Source: Streptomyces sp. 846.5 (GTDB taxonomy: Bacteria > Actinomycetota > Actinomycetes > Streptomycetales > Streptomycetaceae). From it: a DNA stretch of 64,000 nucleotides. Position 1 is the first letter of the stretch; each line of letters opens with the position of its first letter. The notes under the pieces are model-generated. The model was given only the letters and a program-made list of their open reading frames with translations, did not search any database and was not told the DNA's origin. This document shows, piece by piece, positions 19,820 through 28,814 of the stretch. A program made the position numbers and the translations under genes. The DNA is taken from positions 1,612,001 to 1,676,000 of the forward strand of contig NZ_SOBN01000002.1 of NCBI RefSeq assembly GCF_004365705.1. Reading direction: 5' to 3'.

Positions 19820-21397
19820 TCAGGAGCGCTGCCAGATGGAGTAGTAGTGGGTACCCGAGCTGGTGGCCCCGGGTACCTTCTCCACCAGGTGGTAGCGGCC
19901 GCCCGAACCCTTCAGGGCCGTGGTGAGCTGTGCGTCCAGCTGGGCGGTGGGGCCGAAGTCCAGTACGACGAGGTCGAAGTAGCGGTCGTTGATCGCGGCC
20001 CGGTAGGCCGGCAGCCCGGTCAACGACTGCCCCGACGGGTCCGTGTACTGGAAGAAGTACGTGGTCAGCCACTCGTACGGCTGGGTCTGCCGGCGCAGGT
20101 AGTAGCGCGGGACCTCGTTCTCCTCGACGAGGTAGTGCTGGTGGCCCTCCTGCACCAGGGGACGGATGGCCGCGACCATGCGGGACGAGTTCGGCCAGCC
20201 TCCGTACATCGGCCCGACCGCGTGGTCGGCGTAGAAGGCGAGCAGCGCGCAGACGCCGATCGCGAGGCCCGGGACGGCGCCGGCCGCCGTCCGCAGCCGG
20301 TCGAGGCGGGCGAGGCCCGCGAGACCGGCACCGGCCACCGGGGCGGCGAACACCAGCCCGAAGCCGACATGCTTGTGCAGCGACACGGACGTGCCCAGGT
20401 GCGCCTGGTAGGCCGTGGCCAGCAGTGCCGTGCCGGTCAGCGCGGCGGCGAGCAGCGCCGGCGCCGGGCGCCGGGCCTGCGGGCGGGCCTGCGGGCCGCG
20501 GCGCAGGGCGGTGTAGACGACCCCGACGACCGCGAGCACGAACACCCAGCCGCCCCAGACGGCGGACAGCCGCAGGATGTTGGCCAGCGGCTCGGTACCG
20601 GCGGTCCGGTTGACCGTGGTCTGCGAGAGTCCGGCACGCAGACCGGGACCGGCGGCGTAGAGCCAGGCCGCGATGAGGCCTGCCACCGCGACGGCGAGGA
20701 GCAGCCCGCGGATCGCGCCGCGCAGCCACGGTCGGCCCCTGACCGCGGCTGCGGCGGGGACGGCCAGCACCGCGACGACGAGGACGGTCGGAACATACAG
20801 CGTGGACGCGTACTTGACTCCGGCGGCGAGGACCAGTGGCGGGGCGGCCAGCAGCACGAGGACCACCGGTCCCCCGGCCGTCCTGACGACGATCCAGAGC
20901 GCGAGGGCCAGCAGGAACAGCGCAGGGGCGTCGAAGGTGGCCAGCCTGCTCAGGAAGAGGGTCGGCGCGGCAACGGCGAACAGGGCGGCGCCGACGGCGG
21001 CCGCCGGCTTGCCGTAGAGGCGACGCGCGGTCATCCACACGCATGTGGTCGCGCCCAGCATCGCCAGCAGGCTGAACGCGCGGACGCCCTCCAGGCCGAG
21101 GCCGGTGTCGATGACGGCGGCCACCACCGGGTACAGGAAGGGAGCGCCGGAGAAGTAGCTGGCGTAGGTGTCGTACGTCGGCGTTCCGTGCTGCAGGAAG
21201 GCCAGTTCGCGGTGGCCCGCGTAGACGTACAGCGCCTCGTCCTCGAAGGCGGTGTTGCTGAGCCGGTAGGCGAGGAACGCCTGCAGCAGCAGGATCAGCA
21301 TCAGCGGCAGGCGGTCGACCAGGATCAGCTGCAGCCGGGCGGTGCGGGCCGGGGCGGCGTCCGCCGGGACGTGCGGGGTCTCGACTGCGGTGGTCAC
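19820..21397 (-). CDS. GT-C fold membrane glycosyltransferase (PMT/ArnT-like, GT39/GT83 type)
   Basis: 525-residue polytopic protein with about 11 membrane segments. Helix 1 is followed by FEDEALYVYAGHREL, where the DE(A/G) dyad of GT-C enzymes sits and catalyses transfer from a polyprenyl-phosphate sugar. The C-terminal 130 residues form an extracytoplasmic domain (PLVQEGHQHYLVEENEVPRYYLRR onward). Its start overlaps the upstream GT-C gene by 4 nt. It would add a sugar outside the membrane to a protein or glycan; donor and acceptor are not readable. Confidence 0.87.
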   Translation of the reverse strand: MTTAVETPHVPADAAPARTARLQLILVDRLPLMLILLLQAFLAYRLSNTAFEDEALYVYAGHRELAFLQHGTPTYDTYASYFSGAPFLYPVVAAVIDTGLGLEGVRAFSLLAMLGATTCVWMTARRLYGKPAAAVGAALFAVAAPTLFLSRLATFDAPALFLLALALWIVVRTAGGPVVLVLLAAPPLVLAAGVKYASTLYVPTVLVVAVLAVPAAAAVRGRPWLRGAIRGLLLAVAVAGLIAAWLYAAGPGLRAGLSQTTVNRTAGTEPLANILRLSAVWGGWVFVLAVVGVVYTALRRGPQARPQARRPAPALLAAALTGTALLATAYQAHLGTSVSLHKHVGFGLVFAAPVAGAGLAGLARLDRLRTAAGAVPGLAIGVCALLAFYADHAVGPMYGGWPNSSRMVAAIRPLVQEGHQHYLVEENEVPRYYLRRQTQPYEWLTTYFFQYTDPSGQSLTGLPAYRAAINDRYFDLVVLDFGPTAQLDAQLTTALKGSGGRYHLVEKVPGATSSGTHYYSIWQRS

Positions 21398-23046
21398 TGT
21401 GCGCCCCCGGCGGCGTTGAGGGTGTGATTGACCTTCAGGATCTGAATCTGCTGGGTGCCGTAGCCGAAGCTCGCGACGACCGTGGAGTTCTTGATCGCGT
21501 CACGGACCGTGGGCAGGCCGTTGGGGTCCTGGCGAATGATCGAGGTGGAGACGACGTAGTCGAGGTCGCGCCAGCCGTGCGGCAGGGTGCTGGTGACCGC
21601 CGGGTCGAGGTCGACCTTGTAGAACCAGATCGCGCCGAGGCCCGGCCGGAAGCCGTCGTCGACCATGTCCGGCCAGAGCGCATCGTCCACGACGATGCGG
21701 GTGTGCGCCGGGTCCTTGATGTGGGTGCGGATCCAGGCGGACGCCGCGCCGTACTCGTTGTTGGAGTACGCCGTGTCAGCGGTTTCGTCACCGGTCTCCC
21801 AGTGCGGCGCGACCAGGCCGACGAGGAGTACCGCGAGCAGGGCCACCAGGTTGCGTCCGCCGAACCAGGTGGCCAGCCAGCCGGTCCGGCTGCTCCGGGG
21901 GCCGTCGGTCTTCGGCGCCCTGAGTATCCGTCGGACAACGGCGTCGGCCACGCCGGCGATGGCCAGCGCGAAGAAGGGCAGCGCCTGGATGATGTACATG
22001 GCCGGCAGATAGCCACCGGGGCGGGCGGCCACCAGGACCAGCAGCGTCCCGGCGACCGCGATCTCCCGCATCCGGCGCAGGGCCAGCGCGATCAGACTCG
22101 CGGCGGCGCCCGCGCAGACGATGATCGGGTCGTTGACCAGCCACCAGTGCAGGGTCATGTTGGTCACCGAGCCGGACTGCAGGATCTGGCCGGAACCGCT
22201 TCGGGAGAGCTGGAACTGCAGCGCACCGATCAGCGAGTTGTGATGCGGACCCGGCAGGAACTCGCCCTTGAGCAGTGCGTACAGCACGTACTGAACGCCG
22301 ATCAGCGAGAACGCGGCGGCAAAGCCGACCAGCGAGAACTTGCGGGTGACCCGGTCGCTCCCCCGCCACACGGCGAGGAGCAGCGCCGGGGCGACGATGA
22401 TCATCGTCTCCTTGGACAGCACCGCGACCGCCGCGCAGAAGCCCGCGGCTATGTGGTGCCACAGGTGCCTGCGCGGGGACAGCGCCAGCGCGAAGGCCGC
22501 GAGCATCCAGACCACCGCGAAGTTGTCCAGGTAGATCTCGCGCTGCTCGGTGACCGACAGCGGCGAGAGCCCGAAGACGACCGTCGCCAGCACCGCTGCC
22601 CAGCGGGGCAGGTCGATCCGCCGGGCCACCAGGTAGACCAGGGCGACGGCGACGGCCGTGACCGGCAGCATGATGATCCGCGCCTGTTCCACGACCTGGG
22701 TGCCGTGGTCGAACAGGGCCGGGATCCAGGAGAGCATCGCGATCTGGATCCAGCCCAGCGGCGGATGGTCGTACCAGTAGCTGTAGTGCGCCAGCCCGAT
22801 GCCGTGCTGGACCGCCCACGCCTGGGCGAGGTAGGTGCCCTCGTCGTCGCTGACGGTCGGGAAGTTGCCGATGTTGACGGCCTGGACCGTCACGATGACC
22901 GCGATCAGCAGGGCGACCAGTACCGCGTCCTTGTGCCCGGCGACGAATCGGGCCGCCCTCCCCGGCTCTGGCGGTTCGGGGAGCCCGCCGAGCTCCTCCG
23001 GTTCCTGTTCGGCTCTTTCCTGGATGACTACCGTCACCGTGTCCAT
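21394..23046 (-). CDS. GT-C fold membrane glycosyltransferase (ArnT-like)
   Basis: 550 residues from the ATG at 23044-23046, preceded by AGGAGGGG. The long open frame upstream belongs to another frame of the neighbouring GT2 gene and is excluded. About 11 membrane helices; after helix 1 comes VSDDEGTYLAQAWAVQHG with the GT-C acidic dyad, then YDHPPLGWIQIA, a PMT-like substrate loop. A C-terminal soluble domain of about 140 residues follows (YSNNEYGAASAWIRTHIKDPAHTR). Paralogue-like partner of the next gene, and probably acting in the same pathway as the GT2 gene 60 nt upstream. Confidence 0.87.
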   Translation of the reverse strand: MDTVTVVIQERAEQEPEELGGLPEPPEPGRAARFVAGHKDAVLVALLIAVIVTVQAVNIGNFPTVSDDEGTYLAQAWAVQHGIGLAHYSYWYDHPPLGWIQIAMLSWIPALFDHGTQVVEQARIIMLPVTAVAVALVYLVARRIDLPRWAAVLATVVFGLSPLSVTEQREIYLDNFAVVWMLAAFALALSPRRHLWHHIAAGFCAAVAVLSKETMIIVAPALLLAVWRGSDRVTRKFSLVGFAAAFSLIGVQYVLYALLKGEFLPGPHHNSLIGALQFQLSRSGSGQILQSGSVTNMTLHWWLVNDPIIVCAGAAASLIALALRRMREIAVAGTLLVLVAARPGGYLPAMYIIQALPFFALAIAGVADAVVRRILRAPKTDGPRSSRTGWLATWFGGRNLVALLAVLLVGLVAPHWETGDETADTAYSNNEYGAASAWIRTHIKDPAHTRIVVDDALWPDMVDDGFRPGLGAIWFYKVDLDPAVTSTLPHGWRDLDYVVSTSIIRQDPNGLPTVRDAIKNSTVVASFGYGTQQIQILKVNHTLNAAGGAQ

Positions 23047-23105
23047 CCCCCTCCTGGCCGGTGCCGGAGCACTGGCAAAAGACCAAAAGACATGCGTACT
23101 CACCG

Positions 23106-24359
23106 TCAGGACACGGTCTCGGCCTCGATCAGGTGGGCGCCGACGTGCTGGGTCAGCTCCCAGTCGCTCTCGCCGCGGAACTCCCGCCACACCGCGCGCA
23201 GCGCTGCGGCGGTGAGGATGAGCTGGTAGAAGGGACTGCCGACGATCAGCTTCACGTAGTCCGGGAACCTCACCGGCAGGCCGTACTGCTGTCCGAAGTC
23301 GTGCAGACCGACTGCCTCGAAGGCGGCGGTGGCGGTCATCGGGATCACCGGGCTGAAGGAGATCAGCGCCACCACGATCGACACATGGGCGAAGAAGGCG
23401 ACCGCGATCCCGATGACGATCATGACGCCCGAGAGTGCCTGCATGAACGGGGTGACCAGGGTGTAGCGGGCCAGCATCCGCTGCCGCAGGTTGGGCAGCC
23501 GTTTCCAGTCCTTCTTGCGGTAGACCTGCAGGAAGCCCTGGTTCCACCGGGTGCGTTGCTTCAGCAGCGCGGTGATGGAGCCGGGGGTCTCCTCCCGGGT
23601 CACCATCTGCGAGTCGTAGGCGACGACGACCCTCGCGCCCTGGCTGGACAGCCGGACGCCCAGGTCGCAGTCCTCGGCCAGGCAGTTGGGGTCCCAGCCG
23701 TCGTTCGCGCGCAGCAGCGGGGTGCGGACGAAGACGGTGTTGCCGCCGAGCGGGATGAAGCCCTTCTCCGCGTGCAGGTGCAGCCGGCTGCGGAACCAGA
23801 AGAAGTACTCCAGGCAGTTGCGCAGGCTGTACCAGCTGGAGTGGAAGTTGATCAGCTGGACGCCGCCCTGGACGACGTCGGCCTCGGTGTCCCTGAAGGC
23901 GTGGTCGACGTGGGCGAGCAGTTCGGGGTGGACCTGGTCCTCGGCGTCGAAGACGCCCACGACCTCGCCCCGGCAGTACGGCAGCGCGGAGTTGAGGGCC
24001 TTGGGCTTGTTCTTCTTCTCGTGGGTGTCGGTGACGACCGAGACGAGCCCGGGATGGGCCGCGGCCAGCCGGTGCGCGACCTCGGCGGTGTCGGGGTCGT
24101 CGTGGCCGACGATGACGATCACCTCGTAGTCGCGGTGGCTGGACTCCAGTAGGCGGAGCACGGTGCGTTCGAGGACTTCCTGCTCGTGGCGGGCCGGAAC
24201 CAGTAACGAGAAGGACAGCGCTCCGGCGCCGTCCGGGTCGGTGAAGCGGGTGGACGCGAGCGTCTCGGGCGTGCGCCAGGCGTGCAGCATCCACCACAAG
24301 GTGGAGACAGCCACTCCGAACAACGCCGTCGAACAGAACACGATGACTATGGAAACCAT
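23106..24359 (-). CDS. Membrane-bound family 2 glycosyltransferase, BcsA/hyaluronan-synthase-like
   Basis: 417 residues: one N-terminal membrane helix, a GT2 catalytic domain (SFSLLVPARHEQE, then VFDAEDQVHP as the DxD, then AEDCDLG as the acceptor Asp, then LKQRTRWNQG as the Q(Q/R)xRW motif) and three or so C-terminal helices. These are the marks of processive-type synthases that polymerise from nucleotide sugars and pass the chain across the membrane. First gene of the GT2, GT-C, GT-C operon. Promoter region 24360-24491. Confidence 0.88.
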   Translation of the reverse strand: MVSIVIVFCSTALFGVAVSTLWWMLHAWRTPETLASTRFTDPDGAGALSFSLLVPARHEQEVLERTVLRLLESSHRDYEVIVIVGHDDPDTAEVAHRLAAAHPGLVSVVTDTHEKKNKPKALNSALPYCRGEVVGVFDAEDQVHPELLAHVDHAFRDTEADVVQGGVQLINFHSSWYSLRNCLEYFFWFRSRLHLHAEKGFIPLGGNTVFVRTPLLRANDGWDPNCLAEDCDLGVRLSSQGARVVVAYDSQMVTREETPGSITALLKQRTRWNQGFLQVYRKKDWKRLPNLRQRMLARYTLVTPFMQALSGVMIVIGIAVAFFAHVSIVVALISFSPVIPMTATAAFEAVGLHDFGQQYGLPVRFPDYVKLIVGSPFYQLILTAAALRAVWREFRGESDWELTQHVGAHLIEAETVS

Positions 24360-24491
24360 GAACTTCCCCCCTGAAGCGCCCGGAATTGGGCCGCGGTCAG
24401 ATAATCATTCTTTCTGTCCGCACCGGGATCCGGGGGGAAAGACATGGGCTGTTGACCAGCACTTAACGTCGCCGACCCACTGTCTATGCGA

Positions 24492-24527
24492 ATCCTTTGC
24501 CCGGTAGATGCATTCCGGACAAAGGAT
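24492..24527 (-). terminator. Strong hairpin downstream of the large secreted-protein gene
   Basis: Arms 24492-24504 and 24515-24527 pair over 13 bp (one G-U in minus-strand RNA) around a 10-nt loop. It begins 60 nt after the stop of the 1357-residue gene and lies 130 nt before the GT2 start on the same strand. No U-run follows, which is common for streptomycete terminators. It probably separates the two transcripts, though attenuation is possible. Confidence 0.6.
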
Positions 24528-24586
24528 CTCGGCATGTTCCTCGCAATTTGTCAGTGATACGTCAAAGCATTCCCGGGACCGGAAGG

Positions 24587-27500
24587 TCAGGAGGTGTAGC
24601 TGATCGTCGGTGCGGAGACCGCGAAGGTGTCGGTCGACGCCCCGGTCGCCGCGGTGAAGGCGACCAGGACCTTGCTCGGCAGGGTCGCCGCGACGTCCAG
24701 TACCTGGTTCCCGTCGATCTTCACCACGAGGTGGCTCGCCGCGGTGACGGTGATGTCGACCAGGTGCGTGGCCCCCTGCAGGGCCGGAACCGACTTGGTG
24801 TACCCCAGGGTGTTGAACGTGGTGGTGCTCGCACTGGCAGTGGCGACTCCGACCACGGGTGCGCTGCCGGACCCGAAGTTGGCGAACGTGCACAGCCCGG
24901 TGACGACGGCGTTCAGGCCGGTGGCGCCCAGCCCGCTGCCGTTGTGGCCCAGTGCGCTCGTGGTACTGCTGGACGCGTCCAGCAGCGAGAGCGTCAGACC
25001 GTCGCCCTGCGCGGCGCTGGTGCCGCTGATCTGCTCGGTGAAGCTGGCATGCAGCCCGATCGGTGACACAGCCTTGCTGTTGACGATGGAGCCCTTCGCG
25101 GACTTCATCCCGTCGGTGGTCAGCGCGACCACACCGGCGTTGTCGGCCGCGACACCGTTGAGGTGCCAGGTGGAGTCGGTGAAGCCGGGCAGCGTGCCGC
25201 CGGTCGTCACCGGCTGGCCGGTACCGGTCAGGGAGACCGTGACCGTCCCGCTGGTGGTGGTGACGGCGAAGCTGCTGTTCTGGGCCCCCGCCAGCGTCGG
25301 TGCGAAGGTCACCGGAACGGTGACGCTCGCTCCGACGGCGACCGTGGTCCCGACGGCGGGAAGGGTCGCGCCGAACGGCGCGGTCGGTGCGGTGACGGCC
25401 GAGACGGTCTCGACGGCGGTGCCGTCATTGACCAGCGTCACCGACTGCGTGCCGGTGGTGCCCAGGGTCTGTGAACCGAAGGCGACGACGCTCGGCGTCG
25501 GCGTGAGCGGCTGCGGACCGGTCTGGGCGGCCGGCGGGGTGATGGTGATCCCGCTGACCGCGTGGATGTCCGTGCTCGCGCCGGTCGAGCCGGTGAAGCC
25601 GACGTACGCGTTGGACGGGATCACCCCGGCGGCCGGGACGTAGTCGAGCAGTTGGGTCCCGTCGACGGTCACCTTGACGTGCCCGCCGGCGACGGTGACC
25701 GTCACCGGGTGGGTACCGGTTCGCAACGAGGTCGGCACGGCCGCGTAGGCGAGGTAGGTCAGATTGTCCTTGCCGGTGTTGGGGCCTGCGGCGATGCCGA
25801 CGAAGTTGCCCATCCCGGTCTGCCCGTTCCAACTGCTGGAGAGGACGACCGCGAGTCCCGGCAGCCCGGAGAAGCCCATGCCGCCGCCGTTGACCCCGGT
25901 GCCGGTGGCGGTGCCCTTGGTCGAGTCGACCATGGCGAAGGCCATGCCGTCACCGCCGGTGCCGCCGTTCTGCTGGGCGGTGAAGCTGGCGGTCAGGCCG
26001 TCGGTGGCGACCGCGGTGCCGTAGAAGGCGGACCCGGTCTGCGACGCGGTCGCGGCGGTGAGCTGGATGGAGCCGCTGGCCAGCGTGGCGGAGCCGTTGG
26101 CCGTCCAGCCGGTCGGGGGCGCGGGAAGACTGGTGACTCCGGAGCCGGTCAGCTGGACGTACATGTCGCCCTGGCCGGTGTTGCCGGTGATCTCGTAGCT
26201 GTCCGAGGCCGCGCCTGCGGTCGCCGGCGTGAACACCACCGGGACGGCCACCGACTGGCCCGCACCGAGAACTTGGCCCTCGGGGATGGCGTTGGTGGAG
26301 CTGAAGACGCCGACCGGGGCCTTGGCCTTGTTGAGCGTCACCGGGATGTTGCCGTCATTGGTCACGGTGAAGCTCAGCGGCGCCGAGGTGGTGCCGACCG
26401 GGACCGAGCCGAAGGCGAGGCTGGTCGGACTGATCGTCAGATGGCCCTGACCGGTGACCGCCGTACCACTGAGCGGGACGGAGAAGGTGCCCGAGGTGGA
26501 GGTGACCGAGAGCGTCTCCGCACTCGAACCCGCCACGGTCGGGCTGTAGGTGACGTTCTCGATGAAGGAGCCGCCGGGGGCGACCACGGTACCCACGGCG
26601 GGCGCGCCGGTGACGCTCCAGGGCGCGGTGAGCGCGCTGTTCGCGCTGATGGTCTCGCTGCCGGTGCCGGTGTTGGTGAACTGGACGCTGGTCGAGACCG
26701 GCACGCTGGTGGGCTGGTTGGTGATGGTCACGGTGCTCGGCGCGGTGGAGAACCCGGCCTTCAGGCCGGTGCCCGAGAGCGAGAACCCGATGGTGCCGAC
26801 GTCGGTGGTGATGGTGACGATGCCGCTGGACGCGCCTGCGGCGGTGGGCGAGTAGCTGACCGGGATCGCCAGGGTGTCGCCCGCCGCCATCGCGTGCGGC
26901 AGTGTCGGGGCGGTGACGGCGAACGGCGTGGCCGTGCTGATGCCGGTGATGTTCAGCGCCTTGGTCGCGGTCACTGTGAGCGTCCCGGTGGCCTGGGCGC
27001 CGACGTTCACCTTGCCGAGGTCGACGGGGGAACCGGTGAGCACGGAGGCGGCCGGTCGCCCGAAGGCGAGCAGGTGGCCGTCCCGGGTTCCGATGTAGAC
27101 GCGGCCGTTGTTGGTCGCCGGAGTGACGAACTTGGAGGAGACGCCGATCGGCCCGGACCACAGCAGTGTCAGCGAACCGTCGGCGTTGGGCGTGCCGTTG
27201 TAGGCGTACAGCGTTCCGCTGTTCCCGTACATGTCGGCCGAGCGCTCCACCCAGACGACGGCGCTCCCGGCGGTGGTACCGGTGGAGGTGACCACAGGAG
27301 AGCCCTCGGCGAGGTAGCCGAAGTTGACGGTGCCCTGCCCGACCAGTGCCAGCGCGGGGTTCCCGGAGCCGTCGGCGCCGAGCTTGAACGCCTGCAGCGG
27401 ACCGCCGTTGCCGGAGTAGTAGACGTACCCGGTACCGCCGCCCCAGAACGCCGGGTGGCAGTAGCAGCCCTGGTACGGGCCGAGGGTCTGGACGATGGCG

Positions 27501-28660
27501 TCGGTGCCGCCCGTACCCTGGGAGTGGCCGCCGAGGTTGTCGCGGTTGAGCAGGAAGATCCGGCCGTCCTTGCCCTCGGTGACGGCGAGGTGCGGCACCG
27601 ACGTGGTGCCGTACGCGTCGGGTATCGCCATCACACCGCCGGAGCCCAGGTCGCGGTCGTTCTGGTCGAGGGTCGTCGCGTCGGAGGGGCTGAAGAAGTC
27701 CGTGGCGGACAGCGAGCCGTTCGATCCGACCGCGAGGCTGATCACCGACTCCGACATGCTGGCGGGCGGCGAGGTGCCGACGCCGACCGGCGGGGAGACG
27801 CCGTTGCCGGTGGAGAACTCGATGTGCCCGGAACTGTCGGCGACCAGACCGCCGCCGGACGCCCAGATGCCGCCGCCCTTGTTGGCCGTACCGGTCTCGT
27901 CGACCCACAGCGCGGTCTGCACACCCGCGGTGGAGACGCCGGCGACGTAGCCGCGCCAGTTGCCGTGGTCGCAGACCGAGCCGAAGCCGGCGTACACCAC
28001 GCCGTTCAGCAGCAGCAGACCCGGCCTCTGGCCCTGGTCCACCGGATTGAAGACCGACGAGGAGTCATTGGACGGTGAACCACCGATGACGACCGGGAAG
28101 CCGGCCTTCTCGGCCCCGGTAGCCGGGTCGATCGCGTGCATCTTCCAGACCGGGGCCTGGTGGTAGGTGCCGCCGTCCTCCTTGGAGGTCAGGTACACAT
28201 AGCCGGAGGCCGAGTCGTACACCGGAGTTGAGGTGATCCCGATGTACGGGGCGAGGTCGCCGCAGGACCAGGTCGCACCGGGGGTGGTCACCCCGGACGC
28301 GGGCCAGGGGGCGCCGTAGGCATCGGTCCACCTGATGGCACCGGTCGCCGGGTCGACCCCGTAGACGTGGTTGGTCTCCGTCGCCACGACCACGGTGCTG
28401 CCCACGACGACGGGCGTGGCATAGACCTGGCCGTCGACGGCCGTGGAGAACTGCTGGCCGAAATCGGACGAGGTCACCTGTGCGGGCGTGAGTCCCGGCT
28501 CGTTCCGGTCCCAGCCGGTGCGATAGGTGTCCTGGGAGATGGTGGTCACGTCGGCGTGCGCGACAGGCGCGCTCGCCGCGAGAAGGCTGAGCGCCGTAAG
28601 TGCAAAGCTGAGCGCGGCGGACGTCAGACGTCTCTTGGCGCGGGTCATCGAACCGGACAT
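24587..28660 (-). CDS. Large secreted multidomain protein: PQQ-like propeller, HYDIN-like repeats, lectin-like domains
   Basis: 1357 residues. A signal peptide with twin basic start (MTRAKRR) ends near AHA-DV at residue 36. Residues about 40-540 form a PQQ-like beta-propeller (YATPVVVGSTVVVATETNHVYG; GRVYIGTRDGHLLAFGRP). Residues about 545-845 carry three immunoglobulin-like choice-of-anchor D/HYDIN repeats ending in SLSGTG, PLSGTA and QLTGSG. About 850-1040 is an L-type-lectin-like beta-sandwich, about 1050-1145 a fourth HYDIN repeat, and about 1150-1357 a second lectin-like domain. No sortase or membrane anchor is seen at the C-terminus. It probably acts outside the cell in binding surface glycan. 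The ATG has a GGGGGG ribosome site. Confidence 0.85.
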   Translation of the reverse strand: MSGSMTRAKRRLTSAALSFALTALSLLAASAPVAHADVTTISQDTYRTGWDRNEPGLTPAQVTSSDFGQQFSTAVDGQVYATPVVVGSTVVVATETNHVYGVDPATGAIRWTDAYGAPWPASGVTTPGATWSCGDLAPYIGITSTPVYDSASGYVYLTSKEDGGTYHQAPVWKMHAIDPATGAEKAGFPVVIGGSPSNDSSSVFNPVDQGQRPGLLLLNGVVYAGFGSVCDHGNWRGYVAGVSTAGVQTALWVDETGTANKGGGIWASGGGLVADSSGHIEFSTGNGVSPPVGVGTSPPASMSESVISLAVGSNGSLSATDFFSPSDATTLDQNDRDLGSGGVMAIPDAYGTTSVPHLAVTEGKDGRIFLLNRDNLGGHSQGTGGTDAIVQTLGPYQGCYCHPAFWGGGTGYVYYSGNGGPLQAFKLGADGSGNPALALVGQGTVNFGYLAEGSPVVTSTGTTAGSAVVWVERSADMYGNSGTLYAYNGTPNADGSLTLLWSGPIGVSSKFVTPATNNGRVYIGTRDGHLLAFGRPAASVLTGSPVDLGKVNVGAQATGTLTVTATKALNITGISTATPFAVTAPTLPHAMAAGDTLAIPVSYSPTAAGASSGIVTITTDVGTIGFSLSGTGLKAGFSTAPSTVTITNQPTSVPVSTSVQFTNTGTGSETISANSALTAPWSVTGAPAVGTVVAPGGSFIENVTYSPTVAGSSAETLSVTSTSGTFSVPLSGTAVTGQGHLTISPTSLAFGSVPVGTTSAPLSFTVTNDGNIPVTLNKAKAPVGVFSSTNAIPEGQVLGAGQSVAVPVVFTPATAGAASDSYEITGNTGQGDMYVQLTGSGVTSLPAPPTGWTANGSATLASGSIQLTAATASQTGSAFYGTAVATDGLTASFTAQQNGGTGGDGMAFAMVDSTKGTATGTGVNGGGMGFSGLPGLAVVLSSSWNGQTGMGNFVGIAAGPNTGKDNLTYLAYAAVPTSLRTGTHPVTVTVAGGHVKVTVDGTQLLDYVPAAGVIPSNAYVGFTGSTGASTDIHAVSGITITPPAAQTGPQPLTPTPSVVAFGSQTLGTTGTQSVTLVNDGTAVETVSAVTAPTAPFGATLPAVGTTVAVGASVTVPVTFAPTLAGAQNSSFAVTTTSGTVTVSLTGTGQPVTTGGTLPGFTDSTWHLNGVAADNAGVVALTTDGMKSAKGSIVNSKAVSPIGLHASFTEQISGTSAAQGDGLTLSLLDASSSTTSALGHNGSGLGATGLNAVVTGLCTFANFGSGSAPVVGVATASASTTTFNTLGYTKSVPALQGATHLVDITVTAASHLVVKIDGNQVLDVAATLPSKVLVAFTAATGASTDTFAVSAPTISYTS

Positions 28661-28757
28661 GCTGTGGAACCCCCCTGGGTCACTGGCGATGGGACACGGC
28701 CCTGGCCGTTCGCATCATCGCTGGCAGCAAGATAGCGAGCCGGAGGGACAGAGGTGC

Positions 28758-28784
28758 ACGTTCCCGGACTTATTGCGGGAACGT
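28758..28784 (-). terminator. Hairpin between the DPM1-like gene and the large secreted-protein gene
   Basis: ACGTTCCCG (28758-28766) and CGGGAACGT (28776-28784) form a perfect 9-bp stem with a 9-nt AT-rich loop, about 30 nt after the stop of the GT2-GtrA gene on the minus strand. It overlaps an 11-bp tandem repeat (AACGTCAGAAG at 28780-28790 and 28791-28801). Probable terminator. Confidence 0.55.
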
Positions 28785-28814
28785 CAGAAGAACGTCAGAA
28801 GGCGGCGATCGCTC

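Noticed and set aside
21394-24297. Very long (967-codon) minus-strand open frame
   Set aside because: Only the part from 23046 down encodes a membrane transferase; the upstream part is Arg/Gly-rich shadow coding opposite the real GT2 frame at 23106-24359.
25562-28078. 838-codon plus-strand open frame opposite the large secreted protein
   Set aside because: Composition (Arg/Gly/Asp/His repeats without any domain) is typical of high-GC shadow frames; the minus strand carries a clear signal peptide and domains.
28780-28801. 11-bp tandem AACGTCAGAAG as operator
   Set aside because: It sits at the end of a gene next to a terminator-like hairpin, with only two copies and no promoter context.
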